From: Streptomyces sp. GS7
GTDB lineage: Bacteria > Actinomycetota > Actinomycetes > Streptomycetales > Streptomycetaceae
Length of the DNA stretch: 64,000 nt
Direction: 5' to 3'
Assembly: GCF_009834125.1 (NCBI RefSeq)
Contig: NZ_CP047146.1
Coordinates: 6,317,501 to 6,381,500 of the forward strand
The translations under genes were made by a program, and so were the position numbers. Numbering within the stretch: position 1 is the first letter of the stretch; the number at the start of each line of letters is the position of its first letter. This document shows positions 54,074 through 63,695 of this stretch, in pieces. A model generated the notes under the pieces. It saw nothing but the letters and a program-made list of their open reading frames with translations. It searched no databases and was not told where the DNA came from.

Positions 54074-55450
54074 ATGGCTCACCGTCCCCGCAAGGGAAAG
54101 TGGCTCGTCGACTGGGATCCCGAGGACGAGGACGCCTGGGAGCGGTACGGCCGGCGGGTCGCGCGCCGCAATCTCGTCCTGTCCGTGCTCAGCGAACACA
54201 TCGGCTTCTCCGTGTGGACGCTGTGGTCCGTCCTCGTCCTGTTCATGTCGCCCGACATCGGCCTCGGCTTCGACGCCGGAGAGAAGTTCCTCCTCGTGGC
54301 CACGCCCACCGTCGTCGGTGCCCTGCTGCGGCTGCCGTACAGCTTCGCCGTGACCCGGTACGGCGGCCGGAACTGGACCGTGTTCGCCACCGCGATCCTC
54401 CTCGTGCCGGCCCTTCTCGCGCTGTACTTCGTCCAGCGGCCCGGCACACCGCTGTGGGTGTTCCTGGTCATCGGTGCGCTGGCGGGCGTGGGCGGCGGGA
54501 ACTTCGCATCGTCGATGACGAACCTCACCGCCCTGTATCCGCAGCGCCACCAGGGCTGGGCCCTCGGCCTGAACGCCGGCGGCGGGAACCTCGGCGTCGC
54601 GTCCGTGCAACTCGTCGGGCTCACCGTCGTCGCCGTGGCGGGCCGGACCCACCCGTCGTACGTCGCCGCGGTCTATCTGCCGCTGATCGTGCTCGTCGCG
54701 CTGCTCGCGGCCTGGCGGATGGACAACGTGGACGCCGTGCGGGCCACCCCGGGAACGCAGCGCGAGGCCGCCCGCGACCGGGACACCTGGTGGATCTCGC
54801 TGCTGTACATCGGCACGTTCGGCTCGTTCATCGGCTATGGCTTCGCCTTCGGCCTGGTGCTGCAGAACGAGTTCGACGCCACCCCGCTCACCGCCGTCGG
54901 CTACACCTTCCTCGGTCCACTGCTGGGCTCCGCGGCCCGGCCGCTGGGCGGGCTGCTGGCCGACCGGCTGGGCGGGGCGAGGGTGACCTTCTGGAACTTC
55001 CTCGGCATGGGCGCCGGCACCCTCCTCCTGCTCTGCGCGACCAGGGTCGGCTCCTTCGCCCTGTTCATCGCCGGCTTCACCGCCTTGTTCGTACTCAGCG
55101 GCATCGGCAACGGCTCCACGTACAAGATGATCCCCGCCGTGTTCTCGGGGCGCGCCGAGGACGAGGTCACCGCCGGCCGGGATGCCGGTTCCGCGTTCGC
55201 CCGGGCGCGCCGGCTGTCCGGGGCGGTCATCGCCATTGCCGGGGCGATCGGCGCGCTCGGCGGCGCCGCCATCAACATCACCTTCAAGCTGTCGTACGCC
55301 GACGGCACCGGCTCCGGTGCGCCCGCCTTCCTCGCCTTCCTCGGCTACTACGCCCTGTGCATGGTGCTCATCCGGGTCGTCTACCTGCGCCGGAAACCCG
55401 CCGAGCACGCAGCCCCGACCGACCGCCCCGAGGCGAGAAGCCGTGTCTGA
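54074..55450 (+). CDS. narK: Nitrate/nitrite MFS transporter
   Basis: 458 residues, 12 predicted helices. The nitrate signature motifs appear as GVGGGNFASSMTNLTALYPQ and SGIGNGSTYKMIPAVFSGRA, with glycine-rich G-G-x-x-N-F-A-S typical of NarK/NasA. It imports nitrate for the reductase encoded next. Its stop overlaps the start of the reductase gene by eight bases, so they are co-translated. Confidence 0.95.
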   Translation: MAHRPRKGKWLVDWDPEDEDAWERYGRRVARRNLVLSVLSEHIGFSVWTLWSVLVLFMSPDIGLGFDAGEKFLLVATPTVVGALLRLPYSFAVTRYGGRNWTVFATAILLVPALLALYFVQRPGTPLWVFLVIGALAGVGGGNFASSMTNLTALYPQRHQGWALGLNAGGGNLGVASVQLVGLTVVAVAGRTHPSYVAAVYLPLIVLVALLAAWRMDNVDAVRATPGTQREAARDRDTWWISLLYIGTFGSFIGYGFAFGLVLQNEFDATPLTAVGYTFLGPLLGSAARPLGGLLADRLGGARVTFWNFLGMGAGTLLLLCATRVGSFALFIAGFTALFVLSGIGNGSTYKMIPAVFSGRAEDEVTAGRDAGSAFARARRLSGAVIAIAGAIGALGGAAINITFKLSYADGTGSGAPAFLAFLGYYALCMVLIRVVYLRRKPAEHAAPTDRPEARSRV

Positions 55451-57539
55451 ACCACCCTCCCGCACACCGGAAGTGGACACGCACTGCCCGTACTGCGCCC
55501 TGCAATGCGGTACACGGCTGGCCGGCGACCGGGACATCGGCGTGACCCTGCGCCCGGCCGACTTCCCGGTCAACCGCGGCCGCCTGTGCCAGAAGGGCTG
55601 GACCGCGCCCGACGTCCTGGCCGCCGCCGACCGGCTGACCGAGCCGCTGGTCCGCGCGCCGGACGGCCATCTCACCGAGACCACCTGGGACCTCGCCCTC
55701 GACACGGTCGCCGGGCGGCTGCGCGAGCTGCGCACGCGGTACGGCCCCGACGCGGTGGCCGTCTTGGGGGGCGGCGGCCTCACCAACGAAAAGGCCTATC
55801 TGCTCGGCAAGTTCGCCCGGCTGGCGCTGGGCACGAGGAACATCGACTACAACGGCCGGTTCTGCATGTCGTCCGCCGCCGCGGCCGGCAACGCCGCCTT
55901 CGGCGTGGACCGCGGCCTGCCCTTCCCCGTCACCGACCTCGCGACCGCCGACGCGGTGCTGCTGGCCGGCGCCAACGTCGCCGAGACCATGCCGCCGCTG
56001 ATGCAGCACCTCGACGCGGCGGAACTCATCGTCATAGACCCCAGGCACACCCCCACCGCCCAGCGAGCCAAGCTGCACCTCCAGCCCGCCCCCGGCACCG
56101 ACCTCGCCCTGGCGCTCGGGCTGCTGCACATCACCGTCGTCGACGGGCTCGCCGACGCGGAGTACATCCGGCGCCGCACGCACGGCTTCGAAAGCGCCGT
56201 ACGCCGGGCGATGGCGTGGTGGCCCGAGCGGGTCGAGGCCGTCACCGGCGTCCCGGCGAGCGCCCAGCGCACCGCCGCCCGGATGCTCTCGGCGGCCCGC
56301 AACGCCTACGTCCTCACCGGCCGCGGCGTCGACCAGCACAGCCAGGGCACCGACACCGCCGCGGCCTTCATCAACCTCGCCCTCGCGTTGGGCCTGCCCG
56401 GCTCCGGCCACGGCGGATACGGATGCCTGACCGGCCAGGGCAACGGCCAGGGCGGGCGCGAACACGGGCAGAAGGCCGACCAGTTGCCCGGCTACCGCTC
56501 CCTCACCGACCCCGAGGCCCGCGCCCACGTCGCCGGCGTCTGGGGCGTGCCGCCCGAGTCGCTCCCCGGCCCCGGGCGCACCGCGTACGAACTCCTGGAC
56601 TCCCTCGGCCGCGACCAGGGGCCGCGCGCCCTGCTGGTGTTCGGGTCGAACCCCGTCGTCTCCGCACCGCACGCCGCGCGCGTGGCCGAGCGGCTGGCCT
56701 CGCTGGACCTGCTGGTGGTGGCCGACTTCGTCCCCTCGGAGACCGCCCGCACGGCCGACGTCGTACTGCCGGTCACCCAGTGGGCCGAGGAGGAGGGCAC
56801 GCTGACCAGCCTGGAGGGCCGGGTGCTGCGCCGCCGCGCCCTGCTGACGCCGCCCCCGCACGTCCGCACCGATCTGGAGGTCCTGCACGGCCTCGCCGTG
56901 CGGCTCGGCGAACCCCCGCACCGCTACCCGACCGCCCCGAGGGACGTCTTCGACGAACTCCGCGCGGCATCCCGGGGCGGACGCGCCGACTACTCCGGCA
57001 TCAGCTACCGGCGCCTGGACGCCGGGGAGGCCCTGCACTGGCCCTGCCCCGACACCGAGCCCGCGCACCCCGGTACGCCCCGGCTCTTCCTGGAGCGGTT
57101 CGCGCACCCCGACGGCCGGGCGTGGTTCGACGAGGTCGACCACCGCGGGCCCGCCGAGCACACCAGTGCCGCGTACCCGCTGCACGCCACCACCGGCCGG
57201 GTCCTCGCGCACTACCAGTCCGGGGCGCAGACCCGGCGCGTCGCCGAACTGCACGGCGCCGTACCCGAGCCGTTGATCTCCGTCCACCCCGACACCGCCG
57301 CCCGCGCCGGAGTCGCCGACCGCGCCCTCGCCCGCGTCACCTCTGTCCGCGGCAGCATGACAGGCCGGATCCGGCTCGACCCGACGATGCGCCCGGACAC
57401 CCTCTTCATACCGTTCCACTTTCCGGGCGACGGCCGCGCCAACCTCTTCACCCACCCCGCCCTCGACCCCCGCAGTGGCATGCCCGAATTCAAGCTGAGC
57501 GCCGTACGCCTCGAACGGCTCCCGGAGGCCACGCCATGA
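55443..57539 (+). CDS. nasC: Assimilatory nitrate reductase, molybdopterin subunit
   Basis: 698 residues from GTG 55443. N-terminal [4Fe-4S] site HCPYCALQCG with the last cysteine in NRGRLCQKGWTAPD; Mo-bis-MGD domains follow (AFINLALALGLPGSGHGGYG, CLTGQGNGQGGREHGQKADQ, ADVVLPVTQWAEEEGTLTSL). The C-terminal cap (TSVRGSMTGRIRLDPTMRPD) is present. Cytoplasmic reduction of nitrate to nitrite. Electrons probably come from the two flavoproteins encoded after it. Confidence 0.95.
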   Translation: MSEPPSRTPEVDTHCPYCALQCGTRLAGDRDIGVTLRPADFPVNRGRLCQKGWTAPDVLAAADRLTEPLVRAPDGHLTETTWDLALDTVAGRLRELRTRYGPDAVAVLGGGGLTNEKAYLLGKFARLALGTRNIDYNGRFCMSSAAAAGNAAFGVDRGLPFPVTDLATADAVLLAGANVAETMPPLMQHLDAAELIVIDPRHTPTAQRAKLHLQPAPGTDLALALGLLHITVVDGLADAEYIRRRTHGFESAVRRAMAWWPERVEAVTGVPASAQRTAARMLSAARNAYVLTGRGVDQHSQGTDTAAAFINLALALGLPGSGHGGYGCLTGQGNGQGGREHGQKADQLPGYRSLTDPEARAHVAGVWGVPPESLPGPGRTAYELLDSLGRDQGPRALLVFGSNPVVSAPHAARVAERLASLDLLVVADFVPSETARTADVVLPVTQWAEEEGTLTSLEGRVLRRRALLTPPPHVRTDLEVLHGLAVRLGEPPHRYPTAPRDVFDELRAASRGGRADYSGISYRRLDAGEALHWPCPDTEPAHPGTPRLFLERFAHPDGRAWFDEVDHRGPAEHTSAAYPLHATTGRVLAHYQSGAQTRRVAELHGAVPEPLISVHPDTAARAGVADRALARVTSVRGSMTGRIRLDPTMRPDTLFIPFHFPGDGRANLFTHPALDPRSGMPEFKLSAVRLERLPEATP

Positions 57540-58918
57540 GCCGGATCCTCGTCGTCGGAGGCGGCCCCGCCGGCCACCGCCTCGCCGGCCGACTGCGCCA
57601 CCACGGCCACCCGGGGCCCGTCACGATCCTCGGCGCCGAACCGGAACCCGCCTACCACCGGCCCCTGCTGTCGTACGTCCTCTCCGGCCGGGCCGCCCCC
57701 GAAGCACTGCGCCTGCCGGCCCTGCCCGGCGTCGAGGCGCACTCCGGCGCGCCCGTCACCCACATCGACCGGGTGCGCCGCGAGGTACGCACGTCCGAGG
57801 CCGTCCACGGATACGACATCTTGGTCCTCGCCACCGGAGCACGCGCCGACGTGCCGGACATCCGCGGTGCGCGGAGCCCCGGCGTGACCGTGCTGCGTAC
57901 CGCGGCAGACTGCGCACGGATCACGGGGGAAGCCGTGGTCGTCCTCGGCGGCGGGCCGCTGGGCGTGGAGACCGCCGCCGCCCTGACCGCCCGCGGCACC
58001 GCCACCACCCTGGTCTGCGCCGGCCCGCACCCCCTCCACGACCGGCTCGGCGAGGCGGCCTCCGGCATGCTCACCGAGGCCCTGGAACGCGCGGGCGTCA
58101 CCGTGCTCGCCGGGCGTACCGTCACCGGGCGCGAGCCCGGCAGCGTGCTTCTCGACGACGGGGTCCGGCTGCCCGCCGACACCCTTGCCCTGTGCACCGG
58201 GGCGCACCCTGACGTGGGCCTCGCCCGGGCGGCCGGACTCAGGGTCCGTACCGGAATCGTCGTCGACGACCGGCTGCGTACCAGCGACCCGCGCATCCAC
58301 GCCATCGGCGACTGCGCCGAGCACGAGGGCCGGGCCGTGGCCGGCATCGAGGCCGCCTGGGCCCAGGCCGACAGCCTCGCCCTCATCCTCACCGGGCAGG
58401 ACGCGTCCGCGCACCGGAGCACGCCCGCGGTGTTCCGGCTGCGCACCGACATCGCCGAGGTGGCCTGCGTAGGCGCACCGGACGCCTTCGCGGATCCCGC
58501 CCTGCGCCGCCTCACCTTCGTCGACCGGGACGGCGGGCGATACGCCAGGCTCGCGCTGCGCGGTGAACACCTCGTCGCCGCCGCGCTGTTCGGCCTGCCG
58601 GACGCCATCGCCTCCGTAGGCGAGCTCCACCGAAAAGGCCGGGTGCTGCCCTCCGACCGCCTAGGGCTGCTCCTCGGCGGGCCGCCGCAGCCGGCGTCGA
58701 CGGATCTCGACCCGCCCGAGGATGCCTTGATCTGTCTGTGCAACAGCGTGCAGCGCCAGTCCCTGGCCAAAGCATGGCGGGCCGGCGCCCGTACGGTCAC
58801 CGCGCTCGCCACCGCCACCCGGGCCACGACCGGCTGCGGCGGCTGCGGCCGTGAGGTGGCGGAGCTGTGCGCCCGATGGGCACGCGAGATGCGGCACGAC
58901 GGGGAGCAGACCCCATGA
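57536..58918 (+). CDS. FAD/NAD(P) oxidoreductase with C-terminal BFD [2Fe-2S] domain
   Basis: 460 residues, start overlapping the nasC stop. FAD motif ILVVGGGPAGHRLAGRLR, NAD(P) motif VVVLGGGPLGVETAAALTAR, and GDCAEHEGR near residue 260. The C-terminal 60 residues are a BFD-like iron-sulfur module: ALICLCNSVQRQSLAKAWRA with TGCGGCGREVAEL. Likely the electron donor to the nitrate reductase. Confidence 0.9.
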   Translation: MSRILVVGGGPAGHRLAGRLRHHGHPGPVTILGAEPEPAYHRPLLSYVLSGRAAPEALRLPALPGVEAHSGAPVTHIDRVRREVRTSEAVHGYDILVLATGARADVPDIRGARSPGVTVLRTAADCARITGEAVVVLGGGPLGVETAAALTARGTATTLVCAGPHPLHDRLGEAASGMLTEALERAGVTVLAGRTVTGREPGSVLLDDGVRLPADTLALCTGAHPDVGLARAAGLRVRTGIVVDDRLRTSDPRIHAIGDCAEHEGRAVAGIEAAWAQADSLALILTGQDASAHRSTPAVFRLRTDIAEVACVGAPDAFADPALRRLTFVDRDGGRYARLALRGEHLVAAALFGLPDAIASVGELHRKGRVLPSDRLGLLLGGPPQPASTDLDPPEDALICLCNSVQRQSLAKAWRAGARTVTALATATRATTGCGGCGREVAELCARWAREMRHDGEQTP

Positions 58919-60120
58919 CCCGGGTCCTGGTGGTCGCCGGACACGGGATGACCGGACACCGGCTCGCCGACCAGTTGCTCGCCCTGGACACGGCACGCGA
59001 CTGGCGCATCGTGATCCTCGCCGAGGAACCCCACCCCGCCTACGACCGCATGGCCCTGTCCACCTATCTGGCCGGCCGCAGCAGGGACGAACTGACCCTC
59101 GCCGACCGGGACTTCCTCACCGATCCCCGTGTGGAGCTGCGCCTGGCGTCGCCCGTCGTCCGCGCCGACCGCGCGGCACACACGGTCGTGACGAAGGGCG
59201 GCGACCGGATCCGCTACGACGTCCTGGTCCTGGCCACCGGCTCCCGCCCCTTCGTCCCTCCGGTACCCGGCCGGGACCTCAAGCACTGCTTCGTCTACCG
59301 CACCTTCGAGGACCTGGACGCGATCCGCCGCACGGTACGCCCCGGCGGTCAGGGTGTGGTGGTCGGCGGCGGTCTGCTCGGCCTGGAGGCGGCGCACGCC
59401 CTGAGCCGACTGGGCGTGCGCCCGCACGTCGTGGAGGCGGCACCCCACCTGATGCCCGCTCAACTCGACGCCGAAGCCGCCGAGGTGCTGCACCGGCACG
59501 CCGCCGGACTCGGCCTGCGCCTGCACTGCGGCACCGTGGTCGCAAAGGTGCACGCCCGGTCCGGTGGCACGGTGCGCGCCGTCACGCTCGGCGACGGTAC
59601 GACACTGGACGCGGGCCTGGTCGTCTTCGCCGCGGGGATCCGGCCGCGGGACGAGCTGGCCGGACCGCTCGACCTGGCACGCGGCGAACGCGGCGGCTTC
59701 CTCGTCGACGCCTACTGCCGTACCGCTGACCCGCACATCTGGGCCATCGGCGAGTGCGCCGCCGTACAGGGCCGTTGCCACGGCCTGGTCGCCCCCGGAT
59801 ACGCCATGGCCGAGTCCGTGGCGACCCAGCTGACGGGCCGGGACGCGGAGCCCTTCGACCGGGCCGACGGCGCCACGACGCTCAAGCTCCTCGGCGTACA
59901 CATGGCCACCTTCGGCACCACGACGCACTCGGGGGACCTCCGGCCGGTCGAGGTGGCCTTCGCCGACGGCACCACCCGCTACGCCAAAATCTTCCTGCGG
60001 CCGGACACCGGCACTCTGCTCGGCGGCATTCTCGCGGGCGATACCGGGTCCCGCTCCCGGCTCGGCTCCTTCGTCGGCCGCCGGCCGCCGGCGGACCTGG
60101 AGCAGCTGCTGCTGCCCTGA
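58915..60120 (+). CDS. NirB N-terminal-like FAD oxidoreductase
   Basis: 401 residues, overlapping the previous stop by four bases. It matches the first 400 residues of nitrite reductase large subunits: AYDRMALSTYLAGRSRDELT, VVVGGGLLGLEAAHALSRLG, AGIRPRDELA, then AIGECAAVQGRCHGLVAPGY. The BFD and sirohaem domains of NirB are absent, so it cannot reduce nitrite by itself. With the BFD protein upstream, it reproduces NirB's electron-entry module in two genes. nirBD proper must be elsewhere if nitrite is assimilated. Confidence 0.88.
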   Translation: MTRVLVVAGHGMTGHRLADQLLALDTARDWRIVILAEEPHPAYDRMALSTYLAGRSRDELTLADRDFLTDPRVELRLASPVVRADRAAHTVVTKGGDRIRYDVLVLATGSRPFVPPVPGRDLKHCFVYRTFEDLDAIRRTVRPGGQGVVVGGGLLGLEAAHALSRLGVRPHVVEAAPHLMPAQLDAEAAEVLHRHAAGLGLRLHCGTVVAKVHARSGGTVRAVTLGDGTTLDAGLVVFAAGIRPRDELAGPLDLARGERGGFLVDAYCRTADPHIWAIGECAAVQGRCHGLVAPGYAMAESVATQLTGRDAEPFDRADGATTLKLLGVHMATFGTTTHSGDLRPVEVAFADGTTRYAKIFLRPDTGTLLGGILAGDTGSRSRLGSFVGRRPPADLEQLLLP

Positions 60121-60139
60121 ACCACGGCCTGTTGTCGAA

Positions 60140-60452
60140 CTCCCGCCTGCCTCCGAGATCCGCCGGCGGATCGAGCATGACCACCGCGAGATGAAGCACG
60201 GCCTGGGACTGGACCACTTCGAGGGTCGCACCTGGCGTGGCCGGCACCACCAAGTCACCCTCGTCACAGCCGCCCACGCCTTCCTCACCCTCCGCCGCCC
60301 GGGCCCAAAGGCCCAAGCGCCGGCCTGACCTTCTACCAAGTCCTCAACGTTGTACAGGACCTGCTGCTGTGCTGGACCGGCGCATGCCCACCTACCACTG
60401 CGACCTACCGGCCCGACCCCGAACAGGCCACCGCACGGCAAACTCAACCTGA
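60140..60452 (+). pseudogene. IS701-like transposase C-terminal relic
   Basis: The frame reads RIEHDHREMKHGLGLDHFEG, RTWRGRHHQVTLVTAAHAFL, with a stop near 60330. A second frame then continues TFYQVLNVVQDLLLCWTG. This is the typical end of IS701-family transposases, with the catalytic E in D-H-R-E-M-K. Only the last 100 residues remain and no inverted repeat is identifiable. Confidence 0.8.
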
Positions 60453-60459
60453 CGAAGCA

Positions 60460-60696
60460 CTACTGGGCAGGGTGATCCGCCGCAAAGGCCGCCAGCTCGC
60501 CCTCGTGCAGGATCACCAGCGCCGCACAGGTGCAGCGGCAATACTCGACGCTGCCGTCCGACGTGTCATGGCTGGACACCAGCCGCCAGTCGGGCTGCCG
60601 CAGTCCGGTACGGCAGCCCCAGGCGGCCAGCGGGCAGACATCCTGGGTCGGTGCGGCCGAAGGGGACGTCACGTGCCGGCTCGCTGCTCGTCGCAC
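60460..60696 (-). CDS. Small cysteine-containing hypothetical protein
   Basis: A 78-residue product whose second half, GLRQPDWRLVSSHDTSDGSV then EYCRCTCAALVILHEGELAA, looks like a conserved Streptomyces small protein with a C-x-C pair that may bind metal. It lies 57 bases after the Fsr-like pump on the same strand. The N-terminal 25 residues are less convincing and the start may be internal. Confidence 0.5.
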   Translation of the reverse strand: MRRAASRHVTSPSAAPTQDVCPLAAWGCRTGLRQPDWRLVSSHDTSDGSVEYCRCTCAALVILHEGELAAFAADHPAQ

Positions 60697-60753
60697 TTCG
60701 TCGTCCTTCCGTGACGGGTAATCAGGCGGCCCGGGGGGAGCGACGCGGGCCGG

Positions 60754-62007
60754 TCAGAGGCTGCTGCGCTCGGTGGAGTGTTTCCCGGTCTCCTGCGCGG
60801 TCTCCGCGGTCTCCTGCGCCGCTTCCTCGCCGCCCTCTCCCAACAGCAGCTTCGGCACGGCCGGTTCGGGCAGGGTGCGGAACAGCAGCCAGCTCAGGGC
60901 GGGCATCACGATCAGCGGCATCAGGGCCGTGCGCAGCGAGGTGGCGTCGGCGATGCTGCCGATGAGGGGACTGGTCAGACCGCCGACGCTGACCATGAGG
61001 CCGAGGGTGACCCCGCTGGCCGTTCCGACGCGCGTGGGCAGATAGTCCTGGGCGAGCGTGACCTGCAGCGAGAACGGGACGTACAGGCCGATCGAGGTCA
61101 GCGCCACGAACAGGTAGATCGCCGGGCCGGGCACGAACACCACGCCGGCAATGGCCGCGACCGTGATCAGGTACGACATGCTCACCACCGTGACCCGGTC
61201 CCAGCGGTGGGCCAGCTTGCTGCCGACGACCGTGCCGACGGCACCGCCGAGATAGAGCACGAACAGCGCGACCGTCCCCGCCGCCGTCCCGCCGCCCGTC
61301 TGCTCCCGGACGTGGAAGGCGACGAAGGTACTCATACCGATGAAGGCGATCGACCGGCACACCACCGCCAGCGACAGCCGCACGAACGACACCCAGTCGT
61401 TCCGCCCCTCCGCGGCGCCCTTGCCGCCGTCGGTGGACGGCGCCTTGTCCAGCGCCCTCAGCACCGGCAGCGTCAGCACGCTGCCGACCAGCGCGGGCAG
61501 GATCAGCAGCGGGGAGAACCGCAGCCCGCCCGTGGCGATCACGACGGAGACCAGGAGAGGAGCCGCCGCGAATCCGACGTTGCCGCCCAGGGAGAACCAG
61601 CCCATGGAGCTGTGGCTGCCCTTGCTGGCGACCCGTGCGACCCGAGCGGACTCCGGATGGTACGCGGCGACCCCGATGCCGGACAGTGCCACGAAGAGCA
61701 GCGTGAGCGCGTACGAGCCGCTGACCCCGCTCAGGGCCACGCCGAGCCCGCCGAGGACCGTGCTCGCCGGCAGCAGCCAGGGCATGGAGTGCCGGTCGGT
61801 GAGCGCGCCGAATAAGGGCTGCACCACCGAGGACAGCAGGCTGGCGGCGAGGACGATGCCCGAGGCCGCGGCGTAGGTGTAGGCACGCTCGGCAACGAAG
61901 AACGGGACCAGGGCCGCCACGGCGCCCTGGTAGACGTCCACACAGGCATGTCCGACCGACAGCAGAACGATCGACTTGTTCCTTGACATGGCGCCATGGT
62001 GGTTCAT
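60754..62007 (-). CDS. MFS transporter, fosmidomycin-resistance (Fsr) type
   Basis: 417 residues from ATG 62007; ATG 61989 is an alternative. About 12 helices. The start SVGHACVDVYQGAVAALVPF (H-A-x-x-D) and GIGVAAYHPESARVARVASK (Y-H-P-x-x-A) are typical of the Fsr family, which exports fosmidomycin and other small molecules. The charged C-terminal tail (EEAAQETAETAQETG) is species-specific. It diverges from an AraC-type regulator with 36 bases between starts. Confidence 0.92.
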   Translation of the reverse strand: MNHHGAMSRNKSIVLLSVGHACVDVYQGAVAALVPFFVAERAYTYAAASGIVLAASLLSSVVQPLFGALTDRHSMPWLLPASTVLGGLGVALSGVSGSYALTLLFVALSGIGVAAYHPESARVARVASKGSHSSMGWFSLGGNVGFAAAPLLVSVVIATGGLRFSPLLILPALVGSVLTLPVLRALDKAPSTDGGKGAAEGRNDWVSFVRLSLAVVCRSIAFIGMSTFVAFHVREQTGGGTAAGTVALFVLYLGGAVGTVVGSKLAHRWDRVTVVSMSYLITVAAIAGVVFVPGPAIYLFVALTSIGLYVPFSLQVTLAQDYLPTRVGTASGVTLGLMVSVGGLTSPLIGSIADATSLRTALMPLIVMPALSWLLFRTLPEPAVPKLLLGEGGEEAAQETAETAQETGKHSTERSSL

Positions 62008-62043
62008 GGCCACCCTGTCGCGCTTCCGATAATCTGCCAATCG

Positions 62044-62811
62044 ATGAAGAATATCCGCCATGAGTCAGTGGCACCGACCAGCGCCCGCTGGCTGGCTCCG
62101 GGCACAGGGATCGACGCCCACCGGCACGACGACCACCAGCTCGTTTACGCGGGCCGGGGCGTGCTCGCCGTCACGACCGGCGCCGGCTCCTGGACGGCCC
62201 CGGCCACCCGGGCGATCTGGGTGCCGGCCGGCACCGTGCACTCCCACCGGGCGCACGGCGAGCTGGAACTGCACCTGGTCGGCCTCCCTGCGGACACCAA
62301 CCCGATCGACCTCGACCAGCCCACCGTGCTGAGTGTCAGTCCGCTGCTGAGGGAACTGATCCTCACCTGCACCCGCGACCCGGCGGACGACAGCCCGGAA
62401 CGTCGGCGCCTGCGTGCCGTCCTGTGCGACCAGCTGCGAGTCTCACCCCAGCAGCCTCTGCACGTCCCGGCGCCGGCCGCACCGCAACTCAGGACGCTGT
62501 GCGAGATCCTGCACGCCGACCCGGCCGACAACCGCACCCTGGCCGCCCTGGGCAGACAGGTCGGCGCCAGCGACCGCACACTGTCACGGCTGTTCAAGGC
62601 CGACCTCGGCATGACGTTCCCGCAGTGGCGCACTCAACTGCGGCTCTCCCACGCCCTGGTGCTGCTCGCCGAGGACACGCCGGTGACGGTGGTGGCGCAC
62701 CGGTGTGGCTGGTCCTCAGCCAGCGCGTTCATCGACGTCTTCCGCCGCGCCTTCGGCCACACACCGGGCCGCTCCGCGGACGCGGCGCGGACGATGGGAC
62801 GGAACGGGTAG
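62044..62811 (+). CDS. AraC-family regulator with cupin sensor domain
   Basis: 255 residues from ATG 62044. Residues 15-95 form a cupin (GIDAHRHDDHQLVYAGRGVL, IWVPAGTVHSHRAHGELELH). Residues 150-250 form two HTH motifs: LAALGRQVGASDRTLSRLFK and VTVVAHRCGWSSASAFIDVF, then RRAFGHTPG. It lies divergent to the Fsr-like pump, so the pump is its likely target and the effector may be the exported compound. Confidence 0.93.
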   Translation: MKNIRHESVAPTSARWLAPGTGIDAHRHDDHQLVYAGRGVLAVTTGAGSWTAPATRAIWVPAGTVHSHRAHGELELHLVGLPADTNPIDLDQPTVLSVSPLLRELILTCTRDPADDSPERRRLRAVLCDQLRVSPQQPLHVPAPAAPQLRTLCEILHADPADNRTLAALGRQVGASDRTLSRLFKADLGMTFPQWRTQLRLSHALVLLAEDTPVTVVAHRCGWSSASAFIDVFRRAFGHTPGRSADAARTMGRNG

Positions 62812-63039
62812 AGGCCGGCCGTCAGCCGGCGGGGGCGAGTGCCGCGTCGCGCTCCTGGCTGTTGGTGTGGAGCACTGCGGCCGTTGCGGAGTGCTACCGA
62901 TCGGCGCCTCCATACGGCTCGGAGCGGCCGGCCCGGCCCCGTCGTGGTTGGCCTGCCGGAGAACGTCTGCACACGCTCGGCTGGTACGGCCCGCATCGTG
63001 GCGCCGATCCCTGGCTCCCAAGGGCTCTCGTCACAGTCC

Positions 63040-63690
63040 GGCCGGCAAGACCACGCAAGCGGTGCCCGTGCCGCGACGTCCTCGACGCGCTCCTCTACGT
63101 CAACCGCACGGAAATCCCATCGAAATGCCTCCCGCGCGACTTCCCCAACCATGGCAACGTGTACGCCTACTACGCGGCCTGGCGCGACGGGGGAACTTTC
63201 GCCCAGCTCAACTACGACCCGCCGGCCTGGCACGCGTGGAGGAGGGGCGCAAGCCCGAACCGACAGAGTCCGTGATCGACACCCAGAGTGTGAAGACCTC
63301 CACGAACGTGCCCCTGACCCGCCAGGGAACTGATGCGGGCAAGAAGATCGTACGCCGGAAGCGGGGCATCCTCACCGACGCGATCGGGCTGATCCTCGCC
63401 GTGACCGTCACCGCCGCGAGCCTGTCGGAAAACGCCGTGGGAATACCACTCCTCGACCAGGCCAAAAAGACCCACCCGACCATCTCCAACCAAGAGTTGG
63501 GGCGACACCGGCTTCAAGAGCGCCGTCGTCGAGCATGGGCGAAGCGTGGAATCGATGTCGAGGTCGTCAACAGAAGCCCTGAAACCCGTGGCTTTCATGT
63601 CCTCAAAAGGCGCTGGATCGTGGGACGGAGCACCGGATGGATCACGTTGCGTCGCCGCCTCGCCCGCGACTACGAGACCCTGCCCGCCAG
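63040..63690 (+). pseudogene. IS5-family transposase relic
   Basis: Frame 1 gives DVLDALLYVNRTEIPSKCLP and GNVYAYYAAWRDGGTFAQLN. Frame 2 continues VIDTQSVKTSTNVPLTRQGT (first D), GKKIVRRKRGILTDAIGLIL and SLSENAVGIPLLDQAKKTHP. Frame 3 contains GIDVEVVNRSPETRGFHVLK and RRLARDYETLPASS. At least two frameshifts break it. Between the AraC gene and 63040 I see no gene. Confidence 0.85.
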
Positions 63691-63695
63691 CTCCG

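Noticed and set aside
62820..63039. Possible short gene between the AraC regulator and the IS5 relic
   Set aside because: No frame has coding composition, a start signal or similarity; treated as spacer.
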